Assembly (NCBI RefSeq): GCF_013466985.1 | Contig: NZ_CP059164.1 | Location: 2,675,001 to 2,739,000, forward strand | DNA: 64,000 bases | DNA from: Nocardioides ungokensis | GTDB lineage: Bacteria > Actinomycetota > Actinomycetes > Propionibacteriales > Nocardioidaceae | Reading direction: 5' to 3' | Shown here: piece by piece, positions 53,441-60,522 of the stretch | How the letters are laid out: each line of letters starts with the position of its first letter | How positions within the stretch are numbered: position 1 is the stretch's first letter | Program-made: the position numbers and the translations under genes | The notes under the pieces: model-generated | Databases searched by the model: none | The model's input: the letters and a program-made list of their open reading frames with translations, nothing else | What the model was told of the DNA's origin: nothing

Positions 53441-54033
53441 GAGAGGTCCGAGGTGCCCGTGAAGGTGAAGGTGACGGCGCTGCTGGCGCCCTGCAGGGAG
53501 CTGGGGGCGCCGGCAGGCATGCCGACCTGGATGCAGACCGTCTCGCTGGCCCCCGGGTTGAGCTGCCGACCCGTCGAGATGAGCGAGGCGGCCGTCGCTC
53601 CACCGAGCGTGCTCCCGGCGCCCGGGAGCGCGGTGCCGCCGCAGGTGGCCGAGGGCGAGGTCCCGGTGACGGTCGAGGCGCCGGTGACGGTCACCGTCAG
53701 CGCGCCGCTCAGCACGGCCGGCGCGGAGGTCGAGGTGGCCGTGTACTTCATCGGGGCGGTGCCGTTGTTCTTGATGGTCAGCGTCCCCGCCACCGTGTTG
53801 CCGGGCACCATGTTGCTGATGTTGAGCGAGGTGTAGCCGCTCACCGAGTCGGCGCCGTTGACCTGGAGGTCGATGGTGCCCGCGGTGAAGGTCGTGCCGG
53901 TGACCGGCACGGAGTCCGTCCAGTAGGCGAACGTGCCGGTGGCACCGACGGCCATCACGACCCCGAGGCTGAGGGCGGCGCGGGTGCGGGCGTTGGCCAG
54001 CACGCGTCCCACCGACGCGAGGTTGGAAGTCAT
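53437..54033 (-). CDS. SipW-dependent-type signal peptide protein (TasA/CalY-like)
   Basis: 198 residues. A basic N-terminus (NLASVGRVLANARTRAAL) leads into a hydrophobic stretch (SLGVVMAVGATGTFAYWTDS), then VTGTTFTAGTIDLQVNG. This is the textbook SipW-cognate signal, with YWTD just past the predicted cleavage region. The mature part is an all-beta Thr/Ser/Gly-rich domain with SNMVPGNTVAGTLTIKNNGT, as in camelysin/TasA-like domains, and two Cys. The ATG at 54033 follows the previous stop by 4 nt. Probable product: secreted surface or fibre subunit processed by the adjacent peptidases. Confidence 0.85.
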   Translation of the reverse strand: MTSNLASVGRVLANARTRAALSLGVVMAVGATGTFAYWTDSVPVTGTTFTAGTIDLQVNGADSVSGYTSLNISNMVPGNTVAGTLTIKNNGTAPMKYTATSTSAPAVLSGALTVTVTGASTVTGTSPSATCGGTALPGAGSTLGGATAASLISTGRQLNPGASETVCIQVGMPAGAPSSLQGASSAVTFTFTGTSDLS

Positions 54034-54037
54034 GACG

Positions 54038-54538
54038 TCACCTGATCCTCTTGGAGAGACGGACCTTGACCTGCAGGCGCAGGCCACGGTCCATGGATGT
54101 GTTGTCGGCGCGGGGGCGGATCCGGACCCGGAGGGTCACCGGGATGACGGCGCCCCTGGCCATCGTCCGCCAGAGCACCGCGTGGCTGCCGGTGTGGCGC
54201 ACGTGCTGCCACCAGCCGGCACGGGTCCGCGCGGCCACCCGGAAGGCGTCGCGCTGCAGGCTGCCGTGCGCGTTGGTGATGTTGACGCTCACCCGCAGCC
54301 GTGCCTGCTCGCCGCTCTGGTTGCGGACGTAGAACGTGCGCTTCTCGGTCTGGCCGGGCACCAGGTCGAGGTGGCGGCCGAAGAGCGGCTTGTTCAGGTT
54401 GGGCGACCAGTGGTGGCCCATCCGGCTCAGGCCGAGGCGCGACCACTGGCGGGCGCTGATCGCCGCCTGCGAGGGTCCGGCGACCGAGAGCACCATCAGG
54501 GTGACCAGGAGGAACGCCCCCAGGCGACGGCTGTTCAC
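54038..54538 (-). CDS. Secreted protein of unknown function in the SipW-type cassette
   Basis: 166 residues from GTG 54538, overlapping the signal peptidase stop by 4 nt. A conventional Sec signal (GAFLLVTLMVLSVAGPSQAA) has an Ala-x-Ala-type site, followed by RQWSRLGLSRMGHHWSPNLN. A beta-rich domain follows, with HLDLVPGQTEKRTFYVRNQS and RLRVSVNITNAHGS. The P-G-x-x-x-x-R-x-F-x-V-x-N pattern recalls the camelysin-type domain of the neighbours, so it may be an accessory or assembly subunit analogous to TapA by position only. Not recognised as a named family. Confidence 0.7.
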   Translation of the reverse strand: MNSRRLGAFLLVTLMVLSVAGPSQAAISARQWSRLGLSRMGHHWSPNLNKPLFGRHLDLVPGQTEKRTFYVRNQSGEQARLRVSVNITNAHGSLQRDAFRVAARTRAGWWQHVRHTGSHAVLWRTMARGAVIPVTLRVRIRPRADNTSMDRGLRLQVKVRLSKRIR

Positions 54539-55149
54539 GCCGTCACCTCGACCGGCTGCTCCGGCTGCCCGGACTGCTCCGGCTCCGCCTCGGCAGCTGC
54601 CGCCGCCTCCCGCTCGCGCCGGCGGTCCCGGATCGACTCGCGGAACATGTTCGCGGCGTAGAGGAGGAGGCCGATGACGACGATCCCCATCAGGACGCTG
54701 CGCTGCTGCTGCGTGACGAACGTCGTGGCGTAGCCCAGGTAGGGCACGTAGTACCAGCGCTTGCCCTTGATCTGGACCGGGAGCACCCAGTTCTGGTCGG
54801 GCGCGTTGTTGGCGTCGCCCTGGGTGCGCCAGCGCGGCTCCCCGGTCATGTCGACGCCCTGCTGGATGACCCGGTGGGTCACCACGGTCGGGTCGCCCGA
54901 CTTGATCTGGTAGGTGACGACGTCTCCGGTGGAGATGTCGTCGGGCGAGACCGGCTTGACGACCACGAGGGTGCCCGGAGGCATCTTCGGGGTCATCGAG
55001 CCCGTCTCGATGACGTACGGGGTGGCACCCGCCAGACGCGGGATGACGAGCGCGACCAGCAGGGCCGCGCCCACCGACAACATCACCAGCCAGGACAGGA
55101 CGAGTCCTGCCCAGCGCAGCGGCGCCGGCATCCAAGAGTTGTGCGTCAC
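54535..55149 (-). CDS. Signal peptidase I, SipW/ER type
   Basis: 204 residues. TM1 is GLVLSWLVMLSVGAALLVAL; catalytic Ser51 is in YVIETGSMTPKMPPGT. The general base position is His92 in DPTVVTHRVIQQ, typical of archaeal/ER/SipW peptidases rather than the Ser-Lys LepB type. The box WRTQGDANNAPDQNW is followed by TM2 (SVLMGIVVIGLLLYAANMFR) and a cytoplasmic Glu/Ala-rich tail. It lies between two predicted alternate-signal substrates. ATG at 55149, 39 bp after the preceding stop. Confidence 0.9.
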   Translation of the reverse strand: MTHNSWMPAPLRWAGLVLSWLVMLSVGAALLVALVIPRLAGATPYVIETGSMTPKMPPGTLVVVKPVSPDDISTGDVVTYQIKSGDPTVVTHRVIQQGVDMTGEPRWRTQGDANNAPDQNWVLPVQIKGKRWYYVPYLGYATTFVTQQQRSVLMGIVVIGLLLYAANMFRESIRDRRREREAAAAAEAEPEQSGQPEQPVEVTA

Positions 55150-55188
55150 AGCGGGTGCCCCCCTTCAGACCCGAGTGTTGAGCTGAGG

Positions 55189-55710
55189 TCAGGCGTGCGA
55201 CTGGGTCGCGGTGACGGTGATGTCGTTGAGCACGGCGCTCAGGTTCTTGGTGGTGTTGCCACTCGTGCCGGCGTAGGTGACGCCGACCGTAACGCTGAGA
55301 GACTTACCGTCATCGGCCGAGGTGATGTGCGTGGTGTTCACGCCGTCCACCTTGATGTTGGTCACGCTCGCCGAGAGGCTACCGGCCAGGGCGCCGGTCA
55401 GGCTCGGCGTCGACGCGGTGACGTCAGCCTTCAGGTGGTCGCCCTTGGCGGTGATGACGTACGTGCAGGTCTTGGTGAGCACGTCACCGGGAACCAGCTT
55501 GCTGGTGCCCGTGAGGACACCGGTCCCCTCGACGTCGTCGAACGACCAACCGGTGCCGCAGTCGGCGCTGCCCAAGGACAGGTCACCGGAGCTGATGCTG
55601 CTCTGGCTGATCGTGCCGGTCGAGGTCCAGTAGGCCAGCGAGCCCGCGCCACCCAGCAGGAGGCTGGCAGCCGCGCCGGCGGCGAGTGCGCCCTTGGTGC
55701 TCTTCTTCAT
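55189..55710 (-). CDS. Alternate-type signal peptide exported protein (RER_14450-like)
   Basis: 173 residues, first gene of the cassette. N-terminus MKKSTKGALAAGAAASLLLG, then GAGSLAYWTSTGTISQSSIS, with Tyr-Trp-Thr directly after the hydrophobic run and SGDLSLG shortly beyond. I recognise this as the alternate signal-mediated exported family associated with SipW-type peptidases. The mature domain is Thr/Ser-rich and all-beta with Cys in SADCGTGW and TKTCTYVI, a likely disulfide. LVPGDVLTKTC is the PGD motif of camelysin-like domains. ATG 55710 has AAGGGG upstream. Confidence 0.85.
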   Translation of the reverse strand: MKKSTKGALAAGAAASLLLGGAGSLAYWTSTGTISQSSISSGDLSLGSADCGTGWSFDDVEGTGVLTGTSKLVPGDVLTKTCTYVITAKGDHLKADVTASTPSLTGALAGSLSASVTNIKVDGVNTTHITSADDGKSLSVTVGVTYAGTSGNTTKNLSAVLNDITVTATQSHA

Positions 55711-55744
55711 GTCAATCCCCTTGGTTACCGGGGACTCGACGGTC

Positions 55745-55830
55745 GGTCCCCCCACAGGAGAGGACCTTGCCCTACCGAATCAGGGACTTACGCCGTTGTT
55801 ACCCAGACGTGGAGGGACTGTGGGGGGACC
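55745..55830. promoter_or_regulatory. Long-range 13-bp perfect inverted repeat upstream of the SipW-type cassette
   Basis: GGTCCCCCCACAG (55745-55757) and CTGTGGGGGGACC (55818-55830) are exact inverted copies 60 bp apart. They lie in the 141-bp gap between the pdxS stop and the first cassette gene. They could pair in the RNA as a terminator/attenuator that isolates the cassette from pdxS, or act as paired binding sites. The cassette promoter should lie here. Confidence 0.55.
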
Positions 55831-55851
55831 TTTACTTTTGTGGAGCGGGCG

Positions 55852-56769
55852 TTACCAGCCACGCTCGGAGAGGCGGTGGGGCTGGGGGAGCTCCTCGACG
55901 TTGATGCCGACCATGGCCTCGCCCAGGCCGCGGGAGACCTTGGCGACCACGTCGGGGTCGTCGAAGAAGGTCGTGGCCTTCACGATCGCCTCGGCCCGCT
56001 GGGCGGGGTTGCCGGCCTTGAAGATGCCCGAGCCCACGAAGACGCCCTCGGCGCCCAGCTGCATCATCATCGCCGCGTCCGCCGGGGTCGCGATGCCGCC
56101 GGCGGTGAACAGCACCACCGGGAGCTTGCCCTTCTCCGCGACCTCCCTGACCAGCTCGTAGGGCGCCTGCAGCTCCTTGGCCGCGACGTACAGCTCGTCG
56201 GCCTCGAGCCCGCCCAGGCGGCGGATCTCGGCGCGGATGGTGCGCATGTGGGTCACCGCGTTCGACACGTCCCCGGTCCCGGCCTCGCCCTTGGAGCGGA
56301 TCATCGCCGCACCCTCGGTGATCCGGCGCAGCGCCTCACCCAGGTTGGTCGCCCCACACACGAACGGCACCGTGAAGGCCCACTTGTCGATGTGGTTGGC
56401 GTAGTCGGCCGGGGTCAGCACCTCGGACTCGTCGATGTAGTCCACACCCAGGGACTGCAGCACCTGCGCCTCGGCGAAGTGGCCGATCCGGGCCTTGGCC
56501 ATCACCGGGATCGAGACCGCCTCGATGATCCCGTCGATCATGTCCGGGTCGCTCATCCGCGACACCCCGCCCTGGGCACGGATGTCGGCCGGGACCCGCT
56601 CCAGCGCCATCACGGCCACCGCGCCGGCGTCCTCGGCGATCTTCGCCTGCTCGGCGGTGACCACGTCCATGATCACGCCGCCCTTGAGCATCTCGGCCAT
56701 GCCGCGCTTCACGCGCGTGGTGCCGGTGCTGTCGCCGTGGATCGTGCCTTCGGGGGTGTTCTCGACCAT
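55852..56769 (-). CDS. pdxS: Pyridoxal 5'-phosphate synthase lyase subunit
   Basis: 305 residues, TIM-barrel synthase making PLP from ribose 5-phosphate, glyceraldehyde 3-phosphate and ammonia. [55 protein letters not shown] (catalytic Lys), [46 protein letters not shown] and VFVGSGIFK are all canonical. The ATG at 56769 has TACGAT exactly 6 nt upstream, indicating a leaderless transcript. Confidence 0.97.
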   Translation of the reverse strand: MVENTPEGTIHGDSTGTTRVKRGMAEMLKGGVIMDVVTAEQAKIAEDAGAVAVMALERVPADIRAQGGVSRMSDPDMIDGIIEAVSIPVMAKARIGHFAEAQVLQSLGVDYIDESEVLTPADYANHIDKWAFTVPFVCGATNLGEALRRITEGAAMIRSKGEAGTGDVSNAVTHMRTIRAEIRRLGGLEADELYVAAKELQAPYELVREVAEKGKLPVVLFTAGGIATPADAAMMMQLGAEGVFVGSGIFKAGNPAQRAEAIVKATTFFDDPDVVAKVSRGLGEAMVGINVEELPQPHRLSERGW

Positions 56770-56775
56770 GCCGCA

Positions 56776-56781
56776 ATCGTA
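56776..56781 (-). promoter_or_regulatory. -10 hexamer for leaderless pdxS transcript
   Basis: TACGAT on the minus strand, 6 nt before the pdxS ATG, with no ribosome site. Confidence 0.5.
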
Positions 56782-56851
56782 CGGCGCGGCGCCGGCCCGA
56801 CTGGAATCGGGAGGCCCCTGCCAAGCCCGGTCAGGGCCCCGCCCGGACCGC

Positions 56852-57478
56852 TCAGAGACCGGGCTCGACCGGCGGCAGCGCGCGGGCCTGCTCGCGGACC
56901 ACCCACACCCGCTGGACCACGGTGACCGTGCTGGCCACCGCCAGGGCCCAGAGCGCGACGTACAGCAGCACCGGCAGGTCGAAGATGCCGCTCAGCCCGG
57001 TCATCGCCAGGATCGCGACGAGGCGGTCGGCGCGCTCGGCGATCCCGACCTTGGCCTGGAAGCCGAGACCCTCGGCGCGGGCCCGCGCGTACGACGTGAC
57101 CGCGCCCATCACCAGACACACGAGGCACAGGGCGAGGTAGAGGCGGCTGTCGCCGTCACCGGCGAAGTACAGCGCCAGGCCGGCGAAGATGGCTCCGTCA
57201 CCGATCCGGTCGAGCGTGGAGTCGAGGAACGCACCGAAGGGGCTGCTCTTGCCGGTGAGGCGGGCCATGTAGCCGTCGATCAGGTCGCTGAAGACGAAGG
57301 CGCTGATGACCAGGACGCCGGTGAGCAGCTTCCCCTGGGGGAAGAACACCAGCGCTCCGGCGCACACGCCGAGCGTGCCCACGAGCGTGACGGCGTCGGC
57401 GCTGACCCCGAGCCGGATGAGCAGGTGGGCGACCGGTGAGATGACCTTCGTCCAGAAGGCGCGGAAACGATCCAACAT
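56852..57478 (-). CDS. pgsA: CDP-alcohol phosphatidyltransferase, probable phosphatidylinositol phosphate synthase
   Basis: 208 residues with about six membrane helices. The CDP-alcohol motif D-G-x2-A-R-x8-G-x3-D-x3-D is exact in [20 protein letters not shown], then DSTLD. In actinobacteria the pgsA gene beside pdxS/pdxT and the HIT/thrS genes makes phosphatidylinositol phosphate, so I favour that over phosphatidylglycerophosphate synthase. The ATG at 57478 is 9 nt after TAGCCT. The acyltransferase and mannosyltransferase genes that follow pgsA in mycobacteria are absent. Confidence 0.85.
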   Translation of the reverse strand: MLDRFRAFWTKVISPVAHLLIRLGVSADAVTLVGTLGVCAGALVFFPQGKLLTGVLVISAFVFSDLIDGYMARLTGKSSPFGAFLDSTLDRIGDGAIFAGLALYFAGDGDSRLYLALCLVCLVMGAVTSYARARAEGLGFQAKVGIAERADRLVAILAMTGLSGIFDLPVLLYVALWALAVASTVTVVQRVWVVREQARALPPVEPGL

Positions 57479-57537
57479 GGTCGGAGCAGGCTACCGGTCG
57501 CAACCGGTCCGGTTCGCACGGCGGGGCGTACCGTGGC

Positions 57538-57565
57538 AGGTGGGCAACCTCCAGGCTGCCCACCT
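57538..57565 (+). promoter_or_regulatory. Hairpin directly before the ribosome site of the 43-residue gene
   Basis: AGGTGGGCA, 10-nt loop, TGCCCACCT: a perfect 9-bp inverted repeat ending 1 nt before AGGAG. A TACCGT hexamer just upstream (57529-57534) could be a -10, which would put the hairpin at the extreme 5' end of the mRNA, where it may stabilise the message or tune ribosome access. Confidence 0.45.
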
Positions 57566-57575
57566 AGGAGCTCCG

Positions 57576-57707
57576 ATGACCGACAAGTCGCCCCGGCAAC
57601 ACATGAGCAAGAAGCCCGCCAAGTCGATCAAGGAGAAGCGCGCCGACAAGCGCGCCAAGGGTCAGCAGGAGACGCTCTCCGAGCAGATCCACCACCCGAA
57701 GAAGTGA
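57576..57707 (+). CDS. Small highly basic 43-residue protein
   Basis: ATG 57576 with AGGAG 5 nt upstream. Sequence MTDKSPRQHMSKKPAKSIKE, then KRADKRAKGQQETLSEQIHH and PKK: Lys/Arg-rich, helical, no membrane segment. Small Lys-rich proteins of this kind (SKK-x-KSIKEKRADKRAK) recur in actinobacterial genomes and are annotated hypothetical. It may bind nucleic acid or ribosomes; that is inference from charge only. Confidence 0.7.
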   Translation: MTDKSPRQHMSKKPAKSIKEKRADKRAKGQQETLSEQIHHPKK

Positions 57708-57741
57708 CCCCGGACCGACAGGGCTGACTGGCTGCCCGGGT

Positions 57742-58363
57742 TCACACCAGCTCGGGCAGCCTCAGGTGCGCCAGCGCGAGGTCGCACTCGACCACGTCGA
57801 GCACGTCCACGCCGGCGTCGCGGATGCCTGCGTCGCGGATCGTCCAGCTCCGCTCCCGGCTGGCCTCCAGGGCCTCGCGGGAGTCGTACGTCGTGGTGTT
57901 GCACGCACGGCCCGCCTTCCGGTCGACCAGCAGGCTGGCGCTGCAGAATCCCTCGATCGACTCCATCTCGGGGAGCATGGCGGCCCGGTAGATCGCGATG
58001 CCGCGGTCGACGTCGGTGTGGTTCAGCCGCATCCAGGTGACCCGGCAGCAGGAGCCGGCGGGGGCGACGTGGGCGCGGTGCATCACGGCCACCTCCCACT
58101 CGGCGACCTCGGGCGGACCGCCCATGATCTCGCCGCCGCGCGCGTCGCATGGGGGCGAGGTGGACGTCGCTCGCCCGCATCGTCTCCTCCGTCTCCCACG
58201 AGCTCGTCACGATGCACTCCCCGTTGCCGCTGTCGACGAGCATCGACAGCCCGACGCAGCCGTCCAGGGCGGTGATCGCCGGCATCACCTCGTCGCGGAC
58301 GTAGGCGATGCCCTCGTCCAGGCGCTCCGGGTCGCCCATGATCGTGATCGAGCGTGCGTACAT
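57742..58363 (-). CDS. Two-module dimeric alpha/beta-barrel (ABM-like) protein, tandem copy 1, one apparent frameshift
   Basis: About 206 residues. N-terminal module MYARSITIMGDPERLDEGIA, LDGCVGLSMLVDSGNGECIV and SSWETEETMRASD. The frame shifts near 58148 (one extra base between ATG and GACGCG). The C-terminal module runs AEWEVAVMHRAHVAPAGSCC, EGFCSASLLVDRKAGRACNT, ending DLALAHLRLPELV. It resembles antibiotic-biosynthesis-monooxygenase-like proteins common in actinobacteria; no enzymatic role is known. It is paralogous to 58464-59080, including the leader region. Confidence 0.78.
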
Positions 58364-58450
58364 CGGCTCGCCTCCTCGGCTTCGGGGCGGCACCCGCGGC
58401 GCCGCCGCTCCCCCCAGATTCCTCCCGATCAGCCGGGGAGGCAATGCCCG
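58364..58450 (-). promoter_or_regulatory. Duplicated promoter/leader of ABM-like copy 1
   Basis: On the minus strand this contains GGGCATTGCCT, then GGAGCGGCGGCGCCGC, then GAGGAGGCG just before ATG 58363. The same three blocks in the same order precede copy 2 (59081-59172), so the duplication included the control region. GCGGCGCCGC can form a small hairpin in the leader. Confidence 0.5.
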
Positions 58451-58463
58451 TCCGACGACCCCG

Positions 58464-59080
58464 TCAGACCATCTCCGGCAGCCTCAGGTGGGCCAGCGCC
58501 AGCTCGAGCTCGGCGATGTCGAGGAACTCGACACTGATCCCCGGGCAGCCGTGTCCCGGATCGCCGCTGCCTCCTCGCGGCTCGCCTCGAGCGCGGCCTG
58601 GGAGTCGAAGGTGACGGTTCCACAGGCGCGTCCGCCGGCCCGGTCCACGAGGAAGCTGGCGCTGCAGAACCCGTCGATGGCCTCGATGCGCGGGAGCAGG
58701 CTGGTCCGCCAGAACTCGATCGCCATGTCCAGGTCGTTGGGTCGGGTCCAGGTGACCCGGCAGGCGCAGCCGTCGTGGGCGTTGTGGTCACGGTGCATGA
58801 CGGCCACCTCCCACTCCTCGACCACGGGGCTGGCGCCACCGAGGATCTCGGTCGCCCGGGCCCGCATCGCCTGCACCGAGGACCGGCTGGCCGCCATGTC
58901 CTCCTCGGTCTCCCAGGAGGTGGTGGCGATGCATCGCCCGGTCTCCCGGTCGACCAGCAGGGACATGCCCAGGCACCCGTCCATGCCGGTGACCGTCGGG
59001 AGGATCTCGTCGCGGACGTGGCTGATCCCGGCCTCGATGGATCCCGGGTCGCCCATGATGGTGGTGGAGCGTGCGTACAT
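58464..59080 (-). CDS. Two-module dimeric alpha/beta-barrel (ABM-like) protein, tandem copy 2, one apparent frameshift
   Basis: About 205 residues, paralogue of the next gene. MYARSTTIMGDPGSIEAGIS, MDGCLGMSLLVDRETGRCIA and SWETEEDMAASRSSVQAMRA. Then PVVEEWEVAVMHRDHNAHDG and IDGFCSASFLVDRAGGRACG. Near 58545 one base is missing (GGGATCAGT for GGGNATCAGT); repair gives ISVEFLDIAELELALAHLRL, ending PEMV at 58464, matching copy 1. ATG 59080 with GAGGAGGCG upstream. Confidence 0.78.
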
Positions 59081-59172
59081 GTGCCGCCTCCTCGGAGAGT
59101 TCGGGGGGCGACGCCCCTAGCGGCGCCGCCGCTCCAGACCCACGATGCTCCGGGTGCCGGGGGCAGGCAATG
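59081..59172 (-). promoter_or_regulatory. Duplicated promoter/leader of ABM-like copy 2
   Basis: It has the same order of blocks as copy 1: GGGTCATTGCCT, GGAGCGGCGGCGCCGC, GAGGAGGCG, then the start codon. Conservation of GGNCATTGCCT suggests a promoter or operator element. Confidence 0.5.
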
Positions 59173-59185
59173 ACCCGGTTGGGGG

Positions 59186-59953
59186 TTATCCGGCCTCCAG
59201 CGCGGCGCAGACCTCCGCCACCGCGCTGGGGGCGCCGGCGACCGACCAGACCACGCCACCGGCGGTCGTACGACGGGCGTCGCCGCCGACGCCACGGATG
59301 ATCGCGGCGCCGGGCAGGCGGTCCCAGTCGGCCACGGTGTGCTGGAAGCTGACGCCGAGCTGCCCCTGGGCGATCGCCATCGCATCCATGGTGCCGGAGC
59401 CGAGCATCCGCATGGTGGCCACGCCGGAGGCGGCGCGCGCGAAGGCCCCGGCGATGTCGGGGTCGTCGAGAGGCGGGTGGAGGTAGGTCGTCGCGCAGGT
59501 CTCGGCGAGGTGCACGTCGGTCAGGCGGGCCAGCGGCTCGCCGTTGCGGGTCGGGGGCAGGTCCGGGCCGCCCACGAACAGCACCTCGTCGTGGGGGTGG
59601 TAGACCGCGCCGAGCAGCACGTCGTCGGGGTCGGTGAGCGCGATGGCCGAGCACCACCAGCTCAGCCCGTGGTGGAAGTTGTAGGTGCCGTCGACGGGGT
59701 CGATCACCCACGACCGCCCGCTGGTCCCGGGCCGGTCGGTGCCCTCCTCGCCCACGATCGCGTCGTCCGGCCGCTCGGCGGCGAGCCGGTCCACGATGAG
59801 GCGCTCGGCCGCCTTGTCGGCGGCCGTGACGATGTCGGAGACCGAGGTCTTCTGCTCGGCGACCAGACCCTCAGCCCGCATCCGGCGGGCCAGCAGGCCG
59901 GCGTCGCGGACCAGCTCGGCGGCGAGCGCGGCGTCCTCGACGAGCGTGCTCAT
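59186..59953 (-). CDS. Inositol monophosphatase-family phosphatase
   Basis: 255 residues. Metal and substrate motifs: DIVTAADKAAERLIVDRL, DDAIVGEEGTDRPG (Glu-Glu), WVIDPVDGTYNFHHGLSWWC (DPxDGT) and VADWDRLPGAAIIRGVGGDA (WD-x-PGA). Candidates include inositol-1-phosphatase, histidinol-phosphatase or 3'-phosphoadenosine phosphatase. Being near pgsA, an inositol role is attractive but unproven. The ATG at 59953 overlaps the HIT gene stop by 4 nt. Confidence 0.9.
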   Translation of the reverse strand: MSTLVEDAALAAELVRDAGLLARRMRAEGLVAEQKTSVSDIVTAADKAAERLIVDRLAAERPDDAIVGEEGTDRPGTSGRSWVIDPVDGTYNFHHGLSWWCSAIALTDPDDVLLGAVYHPHDEVLFVGGPDLPPTRNGEPLARLTDVHLAETCATTYLHPPLDDPDIAGAFARAASGVATMRMLGSGTMDAMAIAQGQLGVSFQHTVADWDRLPGAAIIRGVGGDARRTTAGGVVWSVAGAPSAVAEVCAALEAG

Positions 59954-60498
59954 CGCTCCGACTCCCATGCCTCGGCCAGCAGCGAGCGGGTCTCCCCCAG
60001 CAGCTCGGGCAGCGTCTTGGTGCGACCGATGATCGGCATGAAGTTCTGGTCCCCCGGCCACCGGGGGACGACGTGCTGGTGCAGGTGGGCCGCGATGCCG
60101 GCGCCGGCGATGTAGCCCTGGTTCATGCCGATGTTGAAGCCGCCCGCTCCCGAGACCGCCCGGACGACCCGCATCGCCTCCCGCGTCAAGTCGGCGATCT
60201 CGGCCGCCTCGCCGTCGCTGGTCTCGGTGTAGTCGGCGATGTGGCGGTAGGGGCACACCATCAGGTGCCCGGGCGCGTAGGGGTAGAGGTTCAGCACGGC
60301 GTACGCCAGCTCCCCGCGGCGTACGACGAGCCCGTCGGCGTCGTCGAGCCGCGGGATCCGGCAGAAGGGGCACTCCCCCGACGTCTCGTCGGCCGGCTTG
60401 TTCTCCCCGCGGATGTAGGCCATCCGGTGCGGCGTCCAGAGGCGATCCAGGCCGTCCGCCGCTCCGACACCGTCCTGGCGCACCGTCTCCTCGCTCAT
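59950..60498 (-). CDS. HIT-family nucleotide phosphorylase/hydrolase (AP4A phosphorylase-like)
   Basis: 182 residues. GECPFCRIPR has a CxxC pair. VVRRGELAYAVLNLYPYAPG and HLMVCPYRHIADY precede GIAAHLHQHVVPRWPGDQNF, which is the HIT triad H-x-H-x-H. The mycobacterial protein encoded at the same place beside pgsA and thrS is an AP4A phosphorylase, so that is the best guess. The ATG at 60498 is 8 nt after a TAGGAT hexamer (leaderless). The longer frame to 60846 lies antisense to the GNAT gene. Confidence 0.92.
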   Translation of the reverse strand: MSEETVRQDGVGAADGLDRLWTPHRMAYIRGENKPADETSGECPFCRIPRLDDADGLVVRRGELAYAVLNLYPYAPGHLMVCPYRHIADYTETSDGEAAEIADLTREAMRVVRAVSGAGGFNIGMNQGYIAGAGIAAHLHQHVVPRWPGDQNFMPIIGRTKTLPELLGETRSLLAEAWESER

Positions 60499-60506
60499 GG
60501 GCGTCG

Positions 60507-60516
60507 ATCCTAGGGT
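60507..60516. promoter_or_regulatory. Overlapping divergent -10 hexamers (HIT / GNAT)
   Basis: ATCCTAGGGT contains TAGGGT on the plus strand (6 nt before GNAT ATG 60523) and TAGGAT on the minus strand (8 nt before HIT ATG 60498). They overlap at CTAG in a 24-bp intergenic gap. Both transcripts would be leaderless, and the two promoters cannot be occupied together. Confidence 0.55.
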
Positions 60517-60522
60517 GGCGGC

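Noticed and set aside
54038..55135. A 365-codon protein fusing the SipW-type peptidase region to the secreted protein.
   Set aside because: The upstream two thirds lie out of frame over the real signal peptidase; the true gene starts at GTG 54538 with a 4-nt overlap and a Sec signal.
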